This document shows positions 8,101 through 16,175 of a stretch of DNA of 64,000 nt, one piece after another. The notes under the pieces were generated by a model that was not told the origin of the DNA, did not search any database, and saw only the letters and a list, made by a program, of their open reading frames with translations. Each line of letters starts with the position of its first letter. Position 1 is the stretch's first letter. The DNA lies in NCBI RefSeq assembly GCF_000429625.1, contig NZ_AUCF01000004.1, positions 1 through 64,000 on the forward strand, in the 5' to 3' direction. The DNA is from Azospirillum halopraeferens DSM 3675 (GTDB taxonomy: Bacteria > Pseudomonadota > Alphaproteobacteria > Azospirillales > Azospirillaceae). A program made the translations under genes and the position numbers.

Positions 8101-9378
8101 ATGACCGAAAGGCCCATCCGGCCCGCGGTGCCGTTCCGTCTCAACCTCGACCAGCAGAAGACCCGCGCCAGGGACCTGTTGCGCGCCGTGCGCGCGGGGG
8201 ATGCCGCGGCCCTGGCCCGCTGGCGCACGCACCGGCCCGCCGCCGCTCCGGAAGCGGCCCGCCTGGCCGACGCCCAGTTCGTCATCGCCCGCGAACTCGG
8301 CAGCCCGAGCTGGCCGCGCCTGAAGGCGCACATCCTGGCCATGGGCCGCGCCCGCGCCGCCATCACCGGCGGTGACCCGCCCCCCGACGGCGACCGGCGC
8401 ACGCTGCACGTCCGCTGCGGCTCCGACATCCGGACGGCGCTGGGCGACGCGGGGTTCGCCGGTGATTTCCTGGAGCACTCCGACCCCTGCTGCCAGGGTC
8501 CCGTTCCCGAGGGGCCGGACCTGCACGCCGTCCGCGTCCGCTTCCTCACCGGCGCCTTCGGCGGCCTCATGGACCTCTCCGCGGACGCCATCGCCGACAA
8601 GCTGCGGCGCGAGGAGGAGGGGCTGGCTGCCGCCGCGGGGTACGAGCGGGTCGTGCTGTGGTGCGAGCACGACAGCTACGACCAGCTCTGCCTGGCCCGC
8701 TGGCTGGCCCGCTTCGCCGAATCCGGGGCGCCGCCGGTGACGGAGCTGGTGTCCATCAGCCATTTCCCCGGTGCCGCGCGCTTCATCGGCCTGGGCCAGT
8801 TGCCGCCGGAAGGGCTCCGGCTGCTGTGGCCGACGCGCCATCGGCTGGCACCCGCCGATCTGACGGCCGGGCGGCGGGCGTGGGACGCCCTGCGCAGCCC
8901 CGACCCGCGCGCGCTGGCGGCGCTGGCCCGCTCCGCCATGCCCGGACTGCCGGACCTGCCGGGGGCGCTGCACCGCCACCTGCGGGAGCTGCCGTGGACC
9001 GGCGACGGCCTGTCGCTGACCGAACGCTTCATCCTGGAGCTGGTCGGGAGCGGGGATTTCACCGTCGGCCGGATCTACGCCGAGGTGATGAACCGGCGCG
9101 AACCCCGGCCGTGGCTGAGCGACCTGATGTTCCTGGTCATCGTGCAGGCCATGCTGCGCGCCGCCGAACCGCCGTTCGCCATCGACGGGGACGGCGCCGG
9201 CCGGCCGTGGCCGCAGTGGCCGCTGCGCATCACCGACGCCGGTGCCGCGGTGCTGCGCGGCGCCCGGGACTGGCTGTCCCTCGGGCCGCCGGAGCGCTGG
9301 GTCGGCGGCGTGCGCATCGTTCCCGGCGCCGGGCCCTGGCGCTGGGACGACGCGGCCGGGGAGCCGGTGCGGGCGTAG
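8101..9378 (+). CDS. DUF1835 domain-containing protein
   Basis: A 425-residue soluble protein. After an ~90-residue N-terminal region rich in Ala and Arg, residues ~100-240 match the DUF1835 pattern: LHVRCGSDIRTALGDAGF, an FLEHSDP segment and LWCEHDSYDQLCLARWL. The C-terminal part resembles the DUF3658 region often fused to it, with a winged-helix-like feel. The biochemical function is unknown. It ends 6 bp from the convergent btsR stop. Expression may be controlled by the hairpin over its ribosome binding site. No signal peptide or membrane helix is visible. Confidence 0.75.
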   Translation: MTERPIRPAVPFRLNLDQQKTRARDLLRAVRAGDAAALARWRTHRPAAAPEAARLADAQFVIARELGSPSWPRLKAHILAMGRARAAITGGDPPPDGDRRTLHVRCGSDIRTALGDAGFAGDFLEHSDPCCQGPVPEGPDLHAVRVRFLTGAFGGLMDLSADAIADKLRREEEGLAAAAGYERVVLWCEHDSYDQLCLARWLARFAESGAPPVTELVSISHFPGAARFIGLGQLPPEGLRLLWPTRHRLAPADLTAGRRAWDALRSPDPRALAALARSAMPGLPDLPGALHRHLRELPWTGDGLSLTERFILELVGSGDFTVGRIYAEVMNRREPRPWLSDLMFLVIVQAMLRAAEPPFAIDGDGAGRPWPQWPLRITDAGAAVLRGARDWLSLGPPERWVGGVRIVPGAGPWRWDDAAGEPVRA

Positions 9379-9384
9379 CCGGTT

Positions 9385-10104
9385 TCATACGATCCCCAGC
9401 CGCTCCTTCAGCGGTGCCAGGAAGCGGCGGCTGACCGGTACGGTGTGGCCGCCGCGGGTGAGGATCTCCGCCAGGCCGTTGTCGACGAAGCGGATCTCGC
9501 GGATGCGCTCGGGGTTGACCAGGTGCTGGCGGTGACAGCGCAGGAGCGGGGTGCGATCGTGCAGCGTGTGCAGGGTCAGCTCGGTGAAACGCTCCTGCCC
9601 GTCCTCCCCCACCACGTACACGCCGGCCGGACGGGACACCACGTACTCCACCTCGGCCACGGTCATCAGGACGATCCGGTTGACGCCGGTGCAGGGGATG
9701 CGCGTCAGCTCGTCGGTTCCCTTCAGCGCGCGCAGGTCCTGCGGCGCGCGCTCGCGGCGCAGGCGGTGCAGAGTCTTTTCCAGCCGGCCGGGCTCCACGG
9801 GTTTCAGCAGGTAGTCGAAGGCATGCTCCTCGAACGCCTGCACCGCGTACTCGTCGTGGGCGGTGAGGAAGACGATGCGCGGCATCCGCTCGGGATCGAG
9901 CATGGACAGCAGCTCCAGTCCGCTCACCCGCGGCATCTGGATGTCGAGGAACACCACGTCCGGCGCCTGCCGGTTGATGGCGCCGATGGCTTCGATGGCG
10001 TTGGCGCATTCGCCGATGATCCGCAGGTCCGGCGCCTCCTCCAGCAGGCGGCGCAGCTCCTCGCGGGCCGGCGGTTCGTCGTCGACGATCAGGACCGACA
10101 TCAT
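9385..10104 (-). CDS. btsR: LytTR response regulator BtsR
   Basis: A 239-residue response regulator with a receiver domain (residues ~1-120; DDE near 8-10, phosphoacceptor D54 in FLDIQMPR) and a C-terminal LytTR DNA-binding domain (~140-239). Similarity to E. coli BtsR (YehT) is close along the whole length: [50 protein letters not shown] and TVPVSRR. BtsR, activated by BtsS, induces btsT when external pyruvate is sensed. Its start overlaps the btsS stop (ATGA). Its likely targets here are the cstA and ybdD promoters with triple CCGCTC repeats. Confidence 0.93.
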   Translation of the reverse strand: MMSVLIVDDEPPAREELRRLLEEAPDLRIIGECANAIEAIGAINRQAPDVVFLDIQMPRVSGLELLSMLDPERMPRIVFLTAHDEYAVQAFEEHAFDYLLKPVEPGRLEKTLHRLRRERAPQDLRALKGTDELTRIPCTGVNRIVLMTVAEVEYVVSRPAGVYVVGEDGQERFTELTLHTLHDRTPLLRCHRQHLVNPERIREIRFVDNGLAEILTRGGHTVPVSRRFLAPLKERLGIV

Positions 10105-11831
10105 GGGGCGGCGGCCTCGGTGGTTGCGGGCAGGTCCGTTTCGGGCAGATCGAGGGGCAGGCGCAGGGTGACGCGGGTGTGCGCGTCCCGCTCGCAGGCG
10201 ACGGTGAGGCCGTAGGGGGCACCGCAGCGGTTGCGCACCCGGCCGTCGACGATCGCCATGCCCAGCCCGTCGCCGCCGGTGCGGGCCGGGTCGTAGAGGC
10301 CGGCGTTGTCCTCCACCGACAGCAGCAGGTCGTCCCCCTCGCGCCGTGCGGCGATGCGCACGCGCCCGGCGTCCAGAAGCTGGGAGGTGCCGTGCTTGAT
10401 GGCGTTCTCCACCAGCGGCTGGAGCGAGAAGGCGGGCAGGCGGGCGGCGCGCAGCTCCTCCGGCACGTCGATGGCCACGCTCAGGCGGTCGGCGAAACGC
10501 GCCTGTTCGATCTGCAGATAGGCGTTGACGTGCTCCACCTCGTCGGCCAGCGACGCGGTCTCGCTGGGCCGCTTCAGGTTCTTGCGGAAGAAGGTGGAGA
10601 GGTTGCGCAGCAGCCGGCGCGCCCGCTCCGGATCGCGCCGGATGACGGCGGAGATGGTGTTCAGGGCGTTGAACAGGAAGTGCGGGTTGACCTGGGCGTG
10701 CAGCAGCTTGATCTCCGAGCGGGCGAGCAGCGCCTTCTGCCGCTCGTAGCGGCCGGCGAGGATCTGGCCCGACAGCAGCCGGGCGATGCCTTCGCCCAGC
10801 GCCCGGTTGATGGTGGAGAAGATCTTGGTCTTGGGCTCGTACAGCTTGATGGTGCCGATCACCCGATCGTCCTCCCCCACCAGCGGGATCACCAGCACCG
10901 CCCCCAGCCGGCAGCTCGGACTGATGGAGCAGCGGTACGACACCTCGTTGCCGTCGGCGTAGATCACCCGGTTGGCGGCGATGGCCTCCAGCGTCTGGGC
11001 GGAGCTGATGGGGGTGCCGGGTGTGTGGTGGTCGTCGCCGATGCCGATGAAGGCCAGCAGCTTTTCCCGGTCGGTGATGGCGACGGCGCCGACGCCGGTC
11101 TCCTCATAGAGGATGCGGGCAACGCGCATGGAGCTGTCCCGGTCGAAGCCGCCGCGCAGCAATCCGTCGGCCCGCGCCGCGATCTTAAGCGCCTTGGTGG
11201 AGAAGGCGCCGGCCTGCTGTTCGATGAGCGCCCGGCGGTCCAGCAGGATGCGCATGAACAGCGCGGCACCCAGGGCGTTGGCGACGATCATCGGCACCGC
11301 AACCACCTCCACCAGGTGCACCGCCGCCGGGAACGGCCGTGCCACCGCCAGGATGATCGCCATCTGCACGACCTCGGCCACCAGCGTCACCACGCCGACG
11401 CGCACGGGGTTGAACAGGGCCTCGATGCGGCCGCGGCGCACCATGTGGCGGTGCACCAGCCCGCCGATCAGCCCTTCCGCCACGGTGGAGATGGCGCAGG
11501 CCAGCGCCGACATGCCGCCCAGGGAATAGCGGTGCGCCCCGCCCGTCAGCCCCACCGCCACCCCCACCGACGGCCCGCCGAACAGGCCGCCCAGCACCGC
11601 CCCGATGGCGCGTGTGTTGGCGATGGAGTCGTCGATCTGGAGCCCGAAATACGTCCCCATGACGCAGAAGGCGGAGAAGATGGCGTAGCACGCCAGCTTG
11701 TGCGGCCAGCGCACCGTCACGTGCATCACCGGCAGGACCAGCGGCGTGCGGCTGAGCAGCCAGGCGACGACCAGATAGACGCAGGTCTGCTGCAGCAGCG
11801 ACAGGACGAGCGCGAAGGGTTCGAGGGACAT
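10101..11831 (-). CDS. btsS: Pyruvate-sensing histidine kinase BtsS (LytS family)
   Basis: A 576-residue LytS-type sensor kinase. Residues ~1-200 form the multi-helix 5TM-5TMR_LYT membrane sensor, with the signature [24 protein letters not shown] and [20 protein letters not shown]-like domain follows (~215-360), then the His_kinase phosphoacceptor region [20 protein letters not shown] and an ATPase domain ([26 protein letters not shown]). The sequence follows E. coli BtsS (YehU), a high-affinity pyruvate sensor, almost throughout. The ATG at 11831 is chosen because the membrane domain begins right after it; a much longer upstream open frame is antisense noise over the oxidoreductase gene. It is co-transcribed with btsR. 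Confidence 0.93.
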   Translation of the reverse strand: MSLEPFALVLSLLQQTCVYLVVAWLLSRTPLVLPVMHVTVRWPHKLACYAIFSAFCVMGTYFGLQIDDSIANTRAIGAVLGGLFGGPSVGVAVGLTGGAHRYSLGGMSALACAISTVAEGLIGGLVHRHMVRRGRIEALFNPVRVGVVTLVAEVVQMAIILAVARPFPAAVHLVEVVAVPMIVANALGAALFMRILLDRRALIEQQAGAFSTKALKIAARADGLLRGGFDRDSSMRVARILYEETGVGAVAITDREKLLAFIGIGDDHHTPGTPISSAQTLEAIAANRVIYADGNEVSYRCSISPSCRLGAVLVIPLVGEDDRVIGTIKLYEPKTKIFSTINRALGEGIARLLSGQILAGRYERQKALLARSEIKLLHAQVNPHFLFNALNTISAVIRRDPERARRLLRNLSTFFRKNLKRPSETASLADEVEHVNAYLQIEQARFADRLSVAIDVPEELRAARLPAFSLQPLVENAIKHGTSQLLDAGRVRIAARREGDDLLLSVEDNAGLYDPARTGGDGLGMAIVDGRVRNRCGAPYGLTVACERDAHTRVTLRLPLDLPETDLPATTEAAAP

Positions 11832-12002
11832 GGGCGGGGCCCCGGAGGACCGCGGCGGCCGTGCCGGCGCCCGCGGGGCTCGGCGGGCGAGCCGTCCGTC
11901 ATATAACGCCAGGTGGGGTGGGCAACAAGCTGCCGCTCGTCCAGGCTGCAATGCGCCGGCAACGGGCATGAGGCCCGCCGGACCACCGGGGAGAGGTTCA
12001 TC

Positions 12003-13121
12003 ATGTCCGACGATCCGACCAAGGGGCGCGCCGTGCGCTATGCCGTGGTGGGGGCCGGCTGGATCGCACAGCAGGTGTTCATGCCCGGCGTCGCCCACAC
12101 CGGCAACTCCGTGCTGGCCGGTCTGGTGACCGGCGATCCGGAGAAGGGGCGGGCCCTGGCGGCCAAGTACGGCATTCCCCGGGTCTGCGGCTACGACGGG
12201 TACGAGGCCCTGCTGCGCTCCGGCGCCATCGACGCGGTGTACGTGGCCACCCCCAACACCCTGCACCGGGAGCACGCCGTCGCCGCCCTGGAGGCGGGGG
12301 TGCACGTGCTGTGCGAGAAGCCGCTGGCCGATTCCGAAGAGAACGCGCAGGCCATGATCGACGCGGCGCGCACCGGCGGGGCTAAGCTGATGGTGGCCTA
12401 CCGCCTGCATTTCGAGCCGGCGACGGTGGAGGCGCTGGAGCTGGTCCATGCCGGCCGCATCGGCGAGGTGCGCCTGTTCAACTCCACCTTCACCCAGCAG
12501 GTGGCGGGGGCCAACCACCGCGCCAGGGACGGCTATGGGGCCGACCCGGTGGCGGACATGGGCCCCTATCCCATCAACATGGCCCGCCACGTCTTCCAGG
12601 CCGACCCGGTGGAGGTGATGGCGCTGAGCACCCGCGGCGACGAACGGCGGTTCGGCGACGTGCCGGAATCGGTGGCGGTGCTGATGCGCTTCCCCGGCGA
12701 CCGCCTGGCCCAGTTCGTGGTGAGCTTCGGCGCCGAGGCGCTGGACGCCTACCGGATCGTCGGCACCGAGGGGAACCTGCACGCACAGCCCGGCTTCGAC
12801 TTCATGGCGCCGCTCGAATTCCGCCTGACCACCCCCGCCGGCACCGAGGAACGGCGCTTCCCCCACACCGATCAGTTCGGCGGCGAGCTGCGCTATTTCT
12901 CCGACTGCATCCTGGAGGACCGCGAACCGCAGCCGGACGGGGAGGAGGGGCTGGCCGACGTGCGCGTCGTGCTGGCGATACAGGAATCCCTGCGCACCGG
13001 CCGCCCCGTCGCCGTGGAGCCGGTGCGCCGCCCCCGCACCCCCCGCGCCGACCAGGTGGCAACGCTGCCCTTCGTGATGGAGCCGGACCTGGTCAACGCC
13101 TCCCCGCCGTCGGACGGGTGA
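12003..13121 (+). CDS. Gfo/Idh/MocA family oxidoreductase
   Basis: A 372-residue NAD(P)-dependent dehydrogenase. The N-terminal Rossmann fold shows VVGAGWIAQQVFMPG, and the family lysine motif appears as HVLCEKPLADSEENAQAM. The C-terminal GFO_IDH_MocA domain follows, including ADMGPYPINMARHVF. Members oxidise or reduce sugars, inositols and related polyols, and the glucose-fructose oxidoreductase branch is closest by eye. The ATG at 12003 has a GGGGAGAGG site. It is divergent from btsS. Substrate is not deducible. Confidence 0.88.
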   Translation: MSDDPTKGRAVRYAVVGAGWIAQQVFMPGVAHTGNSVLAGLVTGDPEKGRALAAKYGIPRVCGYDGYEALLRSGAIDAVYVATPNTLHREHAVAALEAGVHVLCEKPLADSEENAQAMIDAARTGGAKLMVAYRLHFEPATVEALELVHAGRIGEVRLFNSTFTQQVAGANHRARDGYGADPVADMGPYPINMARHVFQADPVEVMALSTRGDERRFGDVPESVAVLMRFPGDRLAQFVVSFGAEALDAYRIVGTEGNLHAQPGFDFMAPLEFRLTTPAGTEERRFPHTDQFGGELRYFSDCILEDREPQPDGEEGLADVRVVLAIQESLRTGRPVAVEPVRRPRTPRADQVATLPFVMEPDLVNASPPSDG

Positions 13122-13166
13122 TCCGCGGCGGCGGCGGCCGCGTAACAGCACCGGAAGGAGGGCCCC

Positions 13167-13757
13167 ATGCCGATCCGCACGCCGATCAAAGCCACCGCCG
13201 CCCTTGCCGCCGCCGCCATGGTCCTGATGACGGCGCCGCCCGCCGCGGCCGGTCCGCCGTCCCTGGACTGGGGGGCGCTGCCGCTGCCGGCGCTGAACGG
13301 CGGCAGCCACCCGGCCGACCTGTTTCGCGGCAAGGTGGTCCTGGTCGTCAACACCGCTTCGCACTGCGGGTTCACGCCGCAGTACGACGCGTTGCAGGCC
13401 CTGTGGACCCGCTACCGCGACCGCGGTTTCGTGGTGCTGGGCGTGCCGTCCAACGATTTCGGCGGGCAGGAGCCGGGGACGGCCAGCGAGATCGCTGACT
13501 TCTGCCGCATCAACTACGGCGTCGACTTCCCGCTGCTGGAGAAGCAGCGGGTCACCGGCACCGACGCCCACCCGCTGTACCGCTGGGCGGCCGACGCCAC
13601 CGGCTTCATCGGGCAGCCCCGCTGGAACTTCCACAAGCTGCTGGTGGGGCGCGACGGCCGGCTGGTCGACTGGTTCTCCAGCATCACCGCCCCCGACTCC
13701 GGCAAGGTCACGGCCGCCATCGAGGCGGCCCTGGCGCAGCCGGACGGCGGAACGTAA
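13167..13757 (+). CDS. Glutathione peroxidase, exported
   Basis: A 196-residue thiol peroxidase of the glutathione peroxidase family with a signal peptide (residues 1-28, ending PPAAAG). Catalytic residues are visible: C67 in VNTASHCGFTPQY (cysteine, not selenocysteine), Q101 in NDFGGQEPG, and W153-N154 in RWNFHKLL. Bacterial Cys enzymes usually use thioredoxin as the reductant. The export signal is less usual and implies peroxide removal in the periplasm. A GGAGG site precedes the ATG. Confidence 0.9.
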   Translation: MPIRTPIKATAALAAAAMVLMTAPPAAAGPPSLDWGALPLPALNGGSHPADLFRGKVVLVVNTASHCGFTPQYDALQALWTRYRDRGFVVLGVPSNDFGGQEPGTASEIADFCRINYGVDFPLLEKQRVTGTDAHPLYRWAADATGFIGQPRWNFHKLLVGRDGRLVDWFSSITAPDSGKVTAAIEAALAQPDGGT

Positions 13758-13766
13758 CACACGCCG

Positions 13767-13794
13767 TTGACTTGGCCGGCGGGGCGCCTAAAAT
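13767..13794 (+). promoter_or_regulatory. Sigma-70-type promoter of rpoH
   Basis: TTGACT (13767-13772) and TAAAAT (13789-13794) are separated by 16 bp, about 90 bp before the rpoH start. This is the best housekeeping promoter match noticed in the window. The CTTG within it could overlap a heat-shock sigma site, but the rest does not fit that consensus. Confidence 0.6.
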
Positions 13795-13882
13795 CTGCGG
13801 TGCCCTCGCCGTTCGCGGGGGTGCCGGCCGCCCATGCCCGGGGGCCGGCATGATCGTCATATCGCTTGGATGAGGATGTGAC

Positions 13883-14755
13883 ATGAGCACTGCCCTGGCG
13901 CTGCCGGTACCGTCGTCCGGCGAATCCCTGTCCCGTTACATCGACCAGGTCCACCGCTTCCCGGTGCTCGGCGCCGAGGAGGAATACGTGCTGGCCAACG
14001 CGTTCCGCGAGCACGGCGACGTCGAGGCGGCCCGCAGGCTGGTGACCAGCCACCTGCGCCTGGTGGTGAAGATCGCATCGGGCTACCGCGGCTACGGCCT
14101 GCCGCTGTCGGACCTGATCAGCGAGGGCAACCTCGGCCTGATGACCGCCGTGCGCAAGTTCGAGCCGGACCGCGGCTTCCGCCTGTCCACCTACGCCATG
14201 TGGTGGATCAAGGCGGCCATCCAGGAATACATCCTGCGCTCGTGGAGCCTGGTGAAGCTCGGCACCTCCGCCGCCCAGAAGAAGCTGTTCTTCGGCCTGG
14301 CGCGGCTGAAGCGAAAGCTGGGCGAGATCGGCGGCGGCGACCTGCGGCCGGAGAACGTCACCGCGATCGCCCGCACCCTCGACGTGCCGGAAAGCGACGT
14401 GGTGGAGGTGAACCGCCGCCTGGCCCAGCCGGTGGCCTCGCTGAACGCCCCGGTGTCCCTGGAGGGCACCGCCGAGGCGCAGGACTTCCTGGCCGACGAC
14501 CGCCCCAGCGTCGAGGACGTGCTGGTCGAGCGCGGCGAGGCGGCGCGGCGCAGCGCGCTGCTGCGTCAGGCCATGGACATCCTGAACGAGCGCGAGCGCG
14601 CCATCCTCGCCGCCCGCCGCCTCAGCGCCACGCCCAGGCTGCTGGAGGATCTGGCCGGCGAGTACGGCGTCAGCCGCGAGCGCATCCGCCAGATCGAGGA
14701 GCGCGCCTTCCAGAAGGTGGCGCGGCGCGTGCTGGAACTGGCCGCGGCGGCGTAA
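13883..14755 (+). CDS. rpoH: RNA polymerase sigma-32 factor RpoH
   Basis: A 290-residue alternative sigma factor directing heat-shock transcription. Region 2 shows HLRLVVKIASGYRGYGLPLSDLISEGNLGL and the -10 recognition segment GFRLSTYAMWWIKAAIQEYILRSWS. The RpoH box is visible as QKKLFFGLA at residues 132-140, which separates it from RpoD and other group 2 factors. Region 4 (ERERAILAARRL to RERIRQIEERAFQKV) closes the protein. Alphaproteobacteria often carry several RpoH paralogues, so this may be one of two or more. It ends 4 bp from a convergent glycosyltransferase gene. Confidence 0.95.
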   Translation: MSTALALPVPSSGESLSRYIDQVHRFPVLGAEEEYVLANAFREHGDVEAARRLVTSHLRLVVKIASGYRGYGLPLSDLISEGNLGLMTAVRKFEPDRGFRLSTYAMWWIKAAIQEYILRSWSLVKLGTSAAQKKLFFGLARLKRKLGEIGGGDLRPENVTAIARTLDVPESDVVEVNRRLAQPVASLNAPVSLEGTAEAQDFLADDRPSVEDVLVERGEAARRSALLRQAMDILNERERAILAARRLSATPRLLEDLAGEYGVSRERIRQIEERAFQKVARRVLELAAAA

Positions 14756-14759
14756 CCCT

Positions 14760-15878
14760 TCAGCCCGCCACGCCGCGCAGCAGCGTGGCCAGCCGCGGCG
14801 CCAGCACCGCCACGGCGTAGTGCGCCTCGACCGCCGCGCGCGCGGCCGCCCCCATGGCGCGCGCCGCCGGCGGGTCGGCGATCAGGCCGCTCAGGGCCGC
14901 GGCCCACTCCTCCGTCGCCGCGGCGCCCAGCGCCACCGGGCCGTACGCCGGCACGGCGTCGTTGCCGTGCGCCGGCACGTCGTGGTTGCCATGCGCCAGC
15001 ACGTCGCGGTTCATGCCCACCGGCGACACCACCGAGGGCCGGCCGGCCGCCATGTACTGCAGCATCTTGAAGCTGCACTTGCCGCGTTCCCAGTCGCCGT
15101 CCGCCAGGGGCATCAGCCCGACCGTCAGGCGGGCGAAGAAGCCGGGTTCCGCCGCTTCCGACCAGGGTGTGAAGTCGATGCGCTCCGCCGGCAGGCCGGG
15201 CAGGGCGGCCGGGGCGGGGGGCGCGTCGCAGCACAGTTCCAGCCGGGCGCGCGGGAAGCGCGCCAGCACCGCGGCCAGGGCCGGCGCTACGGCGTCGAGG
15301 TAGCGGAGGTTTCCCGACGTGCCGATCCAGCCGATCACCACGCCGTAACCGGTGTCCGGATCGGCATCGGGCCACGGGGCGGGCGTCAGGGCGTCGGTGT
15401 CGATGGCCGTGGGCAGCACCGCCACGTTCGGCATCCGGTCGCGGTAGACGTCGGCCAGCCAGCCGTTGCCGCAGATCACCAGATCGCACAGCCCGGCCAG
15501 CCGCCGCGCCGTGCGGCCGCCGCGGAACAGGTGGATGGCGTCGTCCACGTCGAGCACCCGCGGCCGTCCCGTCAGCCCTTCCAGGGTCACCAGGGTGGAC
15601 AGCATCTCGCGCTGCAACAGCACCACGTCGGCCCCGTGGCTGGCCAGCACCCCCGGCAGCCGCTGCGCCAGCGTCCCCGCCGCCCAGGCCGGCCGCAACA
15701 GCCGCGCCGCCGGCGGATAGGCCCCCAGCGCCGGAAAGCGCTCCGTCACGGCGACGCCCAGCCGCGCCAGCGGCGCCACGTACTGGCGCACGCGGAAGCG
15801 CGCGGCGGGCACGGCGGCCCCGCCGGTGAAGGCGTGCACGCGCAAGAGGTGGTCGGGGGTGGTCAACGACGCGGGCAT
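14760..15878 (-). CDS. Glycosyltransferase with an internal 8-residue tandem repeat
   Basis: A 372-residue GT-B-type glycosyltransferase (group 1 / family 4-like). The C-terminal donor-binding region includes IGWIGTSGNLRYLDAV, LPAERIDFTPWSE and GLMPLADGDWERGKCSFKMLQYMAAGRPSVVSPVGMNRDVLAHG. Directly after this, where relatives continue into a single loop, three near-copies of an 8-residue unit occur (NRDVLAHG, NHDVPAHG, NDAVPAYG). Acceptor and sugar are unknown. Its first bases overlap the end of a truncated ATPase gene, so gene remodelling has occurred upstream. It is not part of an evident polysaccharide operon. Confidence 0.82.
   Translation of the reverse strand: MPASLTTPDHLLRVHAFTGGAAVPAARFRVRQYVAPLARLGVAVTERFPALGAYPPAARLLRPAWAAGTLAQRLPGVLASHGADVVLLQREMLSTLVTLEGLTGRPRVLDVDDAIHLFRGGRTARRLAGLCDLVICGNGWLADVYRDRMPNVAVLPTAIDTDALTPAPWPDADPDTGYGVVIGWIGTSGNLRYLDAVAPALAAVLARFPRARLELCCDAPPAPAALPGLPAERIDFTPWSEAAEPGFFARLTVGLMPLADGDWERGKCSFKMLQYMAAGRPSVVSPVGMNRDVLAHGNHDVPAHGNDAVPAYGPVALGAAATEEWAAALSGLIADPPAARAMGAAARAAVEAHYAVAVLAPRLATLLRGVAG
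14940..15011. repeat. 24-bp minisatellite, three units, inside a glycosyltransferase gene
   Basis: Three 24-bp units at 14940-14963, 14964-14987 and 14988-15011 differ from one another at a few positions. Each encodes eight residues on the minus strand, so gain or loss of units keeps the reading frame. Confidence 0.75.
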
Positions 15879-16102
15879 GCTTGCAGCATCAGCCCTCGCG
15901 CCGGGGGCAAGCCCGGGACGCCGTCTCGTGAATGGCGTCCAGCACCGAACTCACTTCCGACGCCGATGTCCCAGAGGGCGAGGGCCTGAAGCGCGGTCGT
16001 CTTTCCCGAATTGTTCGGGCCAATGAGGATGACCCGGTCTCCAAGCTCGATGGTGACGTCTTCCAGGGTCTTGAAGTTCCTGATGGTCAATTCGGTGAGC
16101 AT
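15863..16102 (-). pseudogene. Truncated AAA ATPase (OLD/RecF-like), N-terminal fragment
   Basis: The 79-residue frame opens as MLTELTIRNFKTLEDVTIEL and has an intact Walker A, GPNNSGKT (residues 28-35), followed by TALQALALWDIG. This is the N-terminus of SMC/RecF-like AAA ATPases, such as those of OLD-family nucleases, which normally span 350-600 residues. After about residue 47 the homology stops and the frame reads unrelated sequence into the start of the glycosyltransferase gene. No Walker B or later part was found. It is a deletion remnant, possibly of a phage-defence or plasmid gene. Confidence 0.7.
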
Positions 16103-16175
16103 GGAGGGGTGCTCCGGGACGGCAGGGGCGTGCGGTTAATCCCGGCCGCAAACTAGATCATGCGGTCGCGCCACG

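Noticed and set aside
11832-12002. BtsR repeats upstream of btsS (autoregulation)
   Set aside because: Only a single CCGCTC copy (near 11930) is present, with no second copy at 20-21 bp spacing.
11832-13760. Upstream extension of the btsS frame to give a protein of over 1200 residues
   Set aside because: The extra part is antisense to the oxidoreductase and peroxidase genes; BtsS homology starts precisely at the ATG at 11831.
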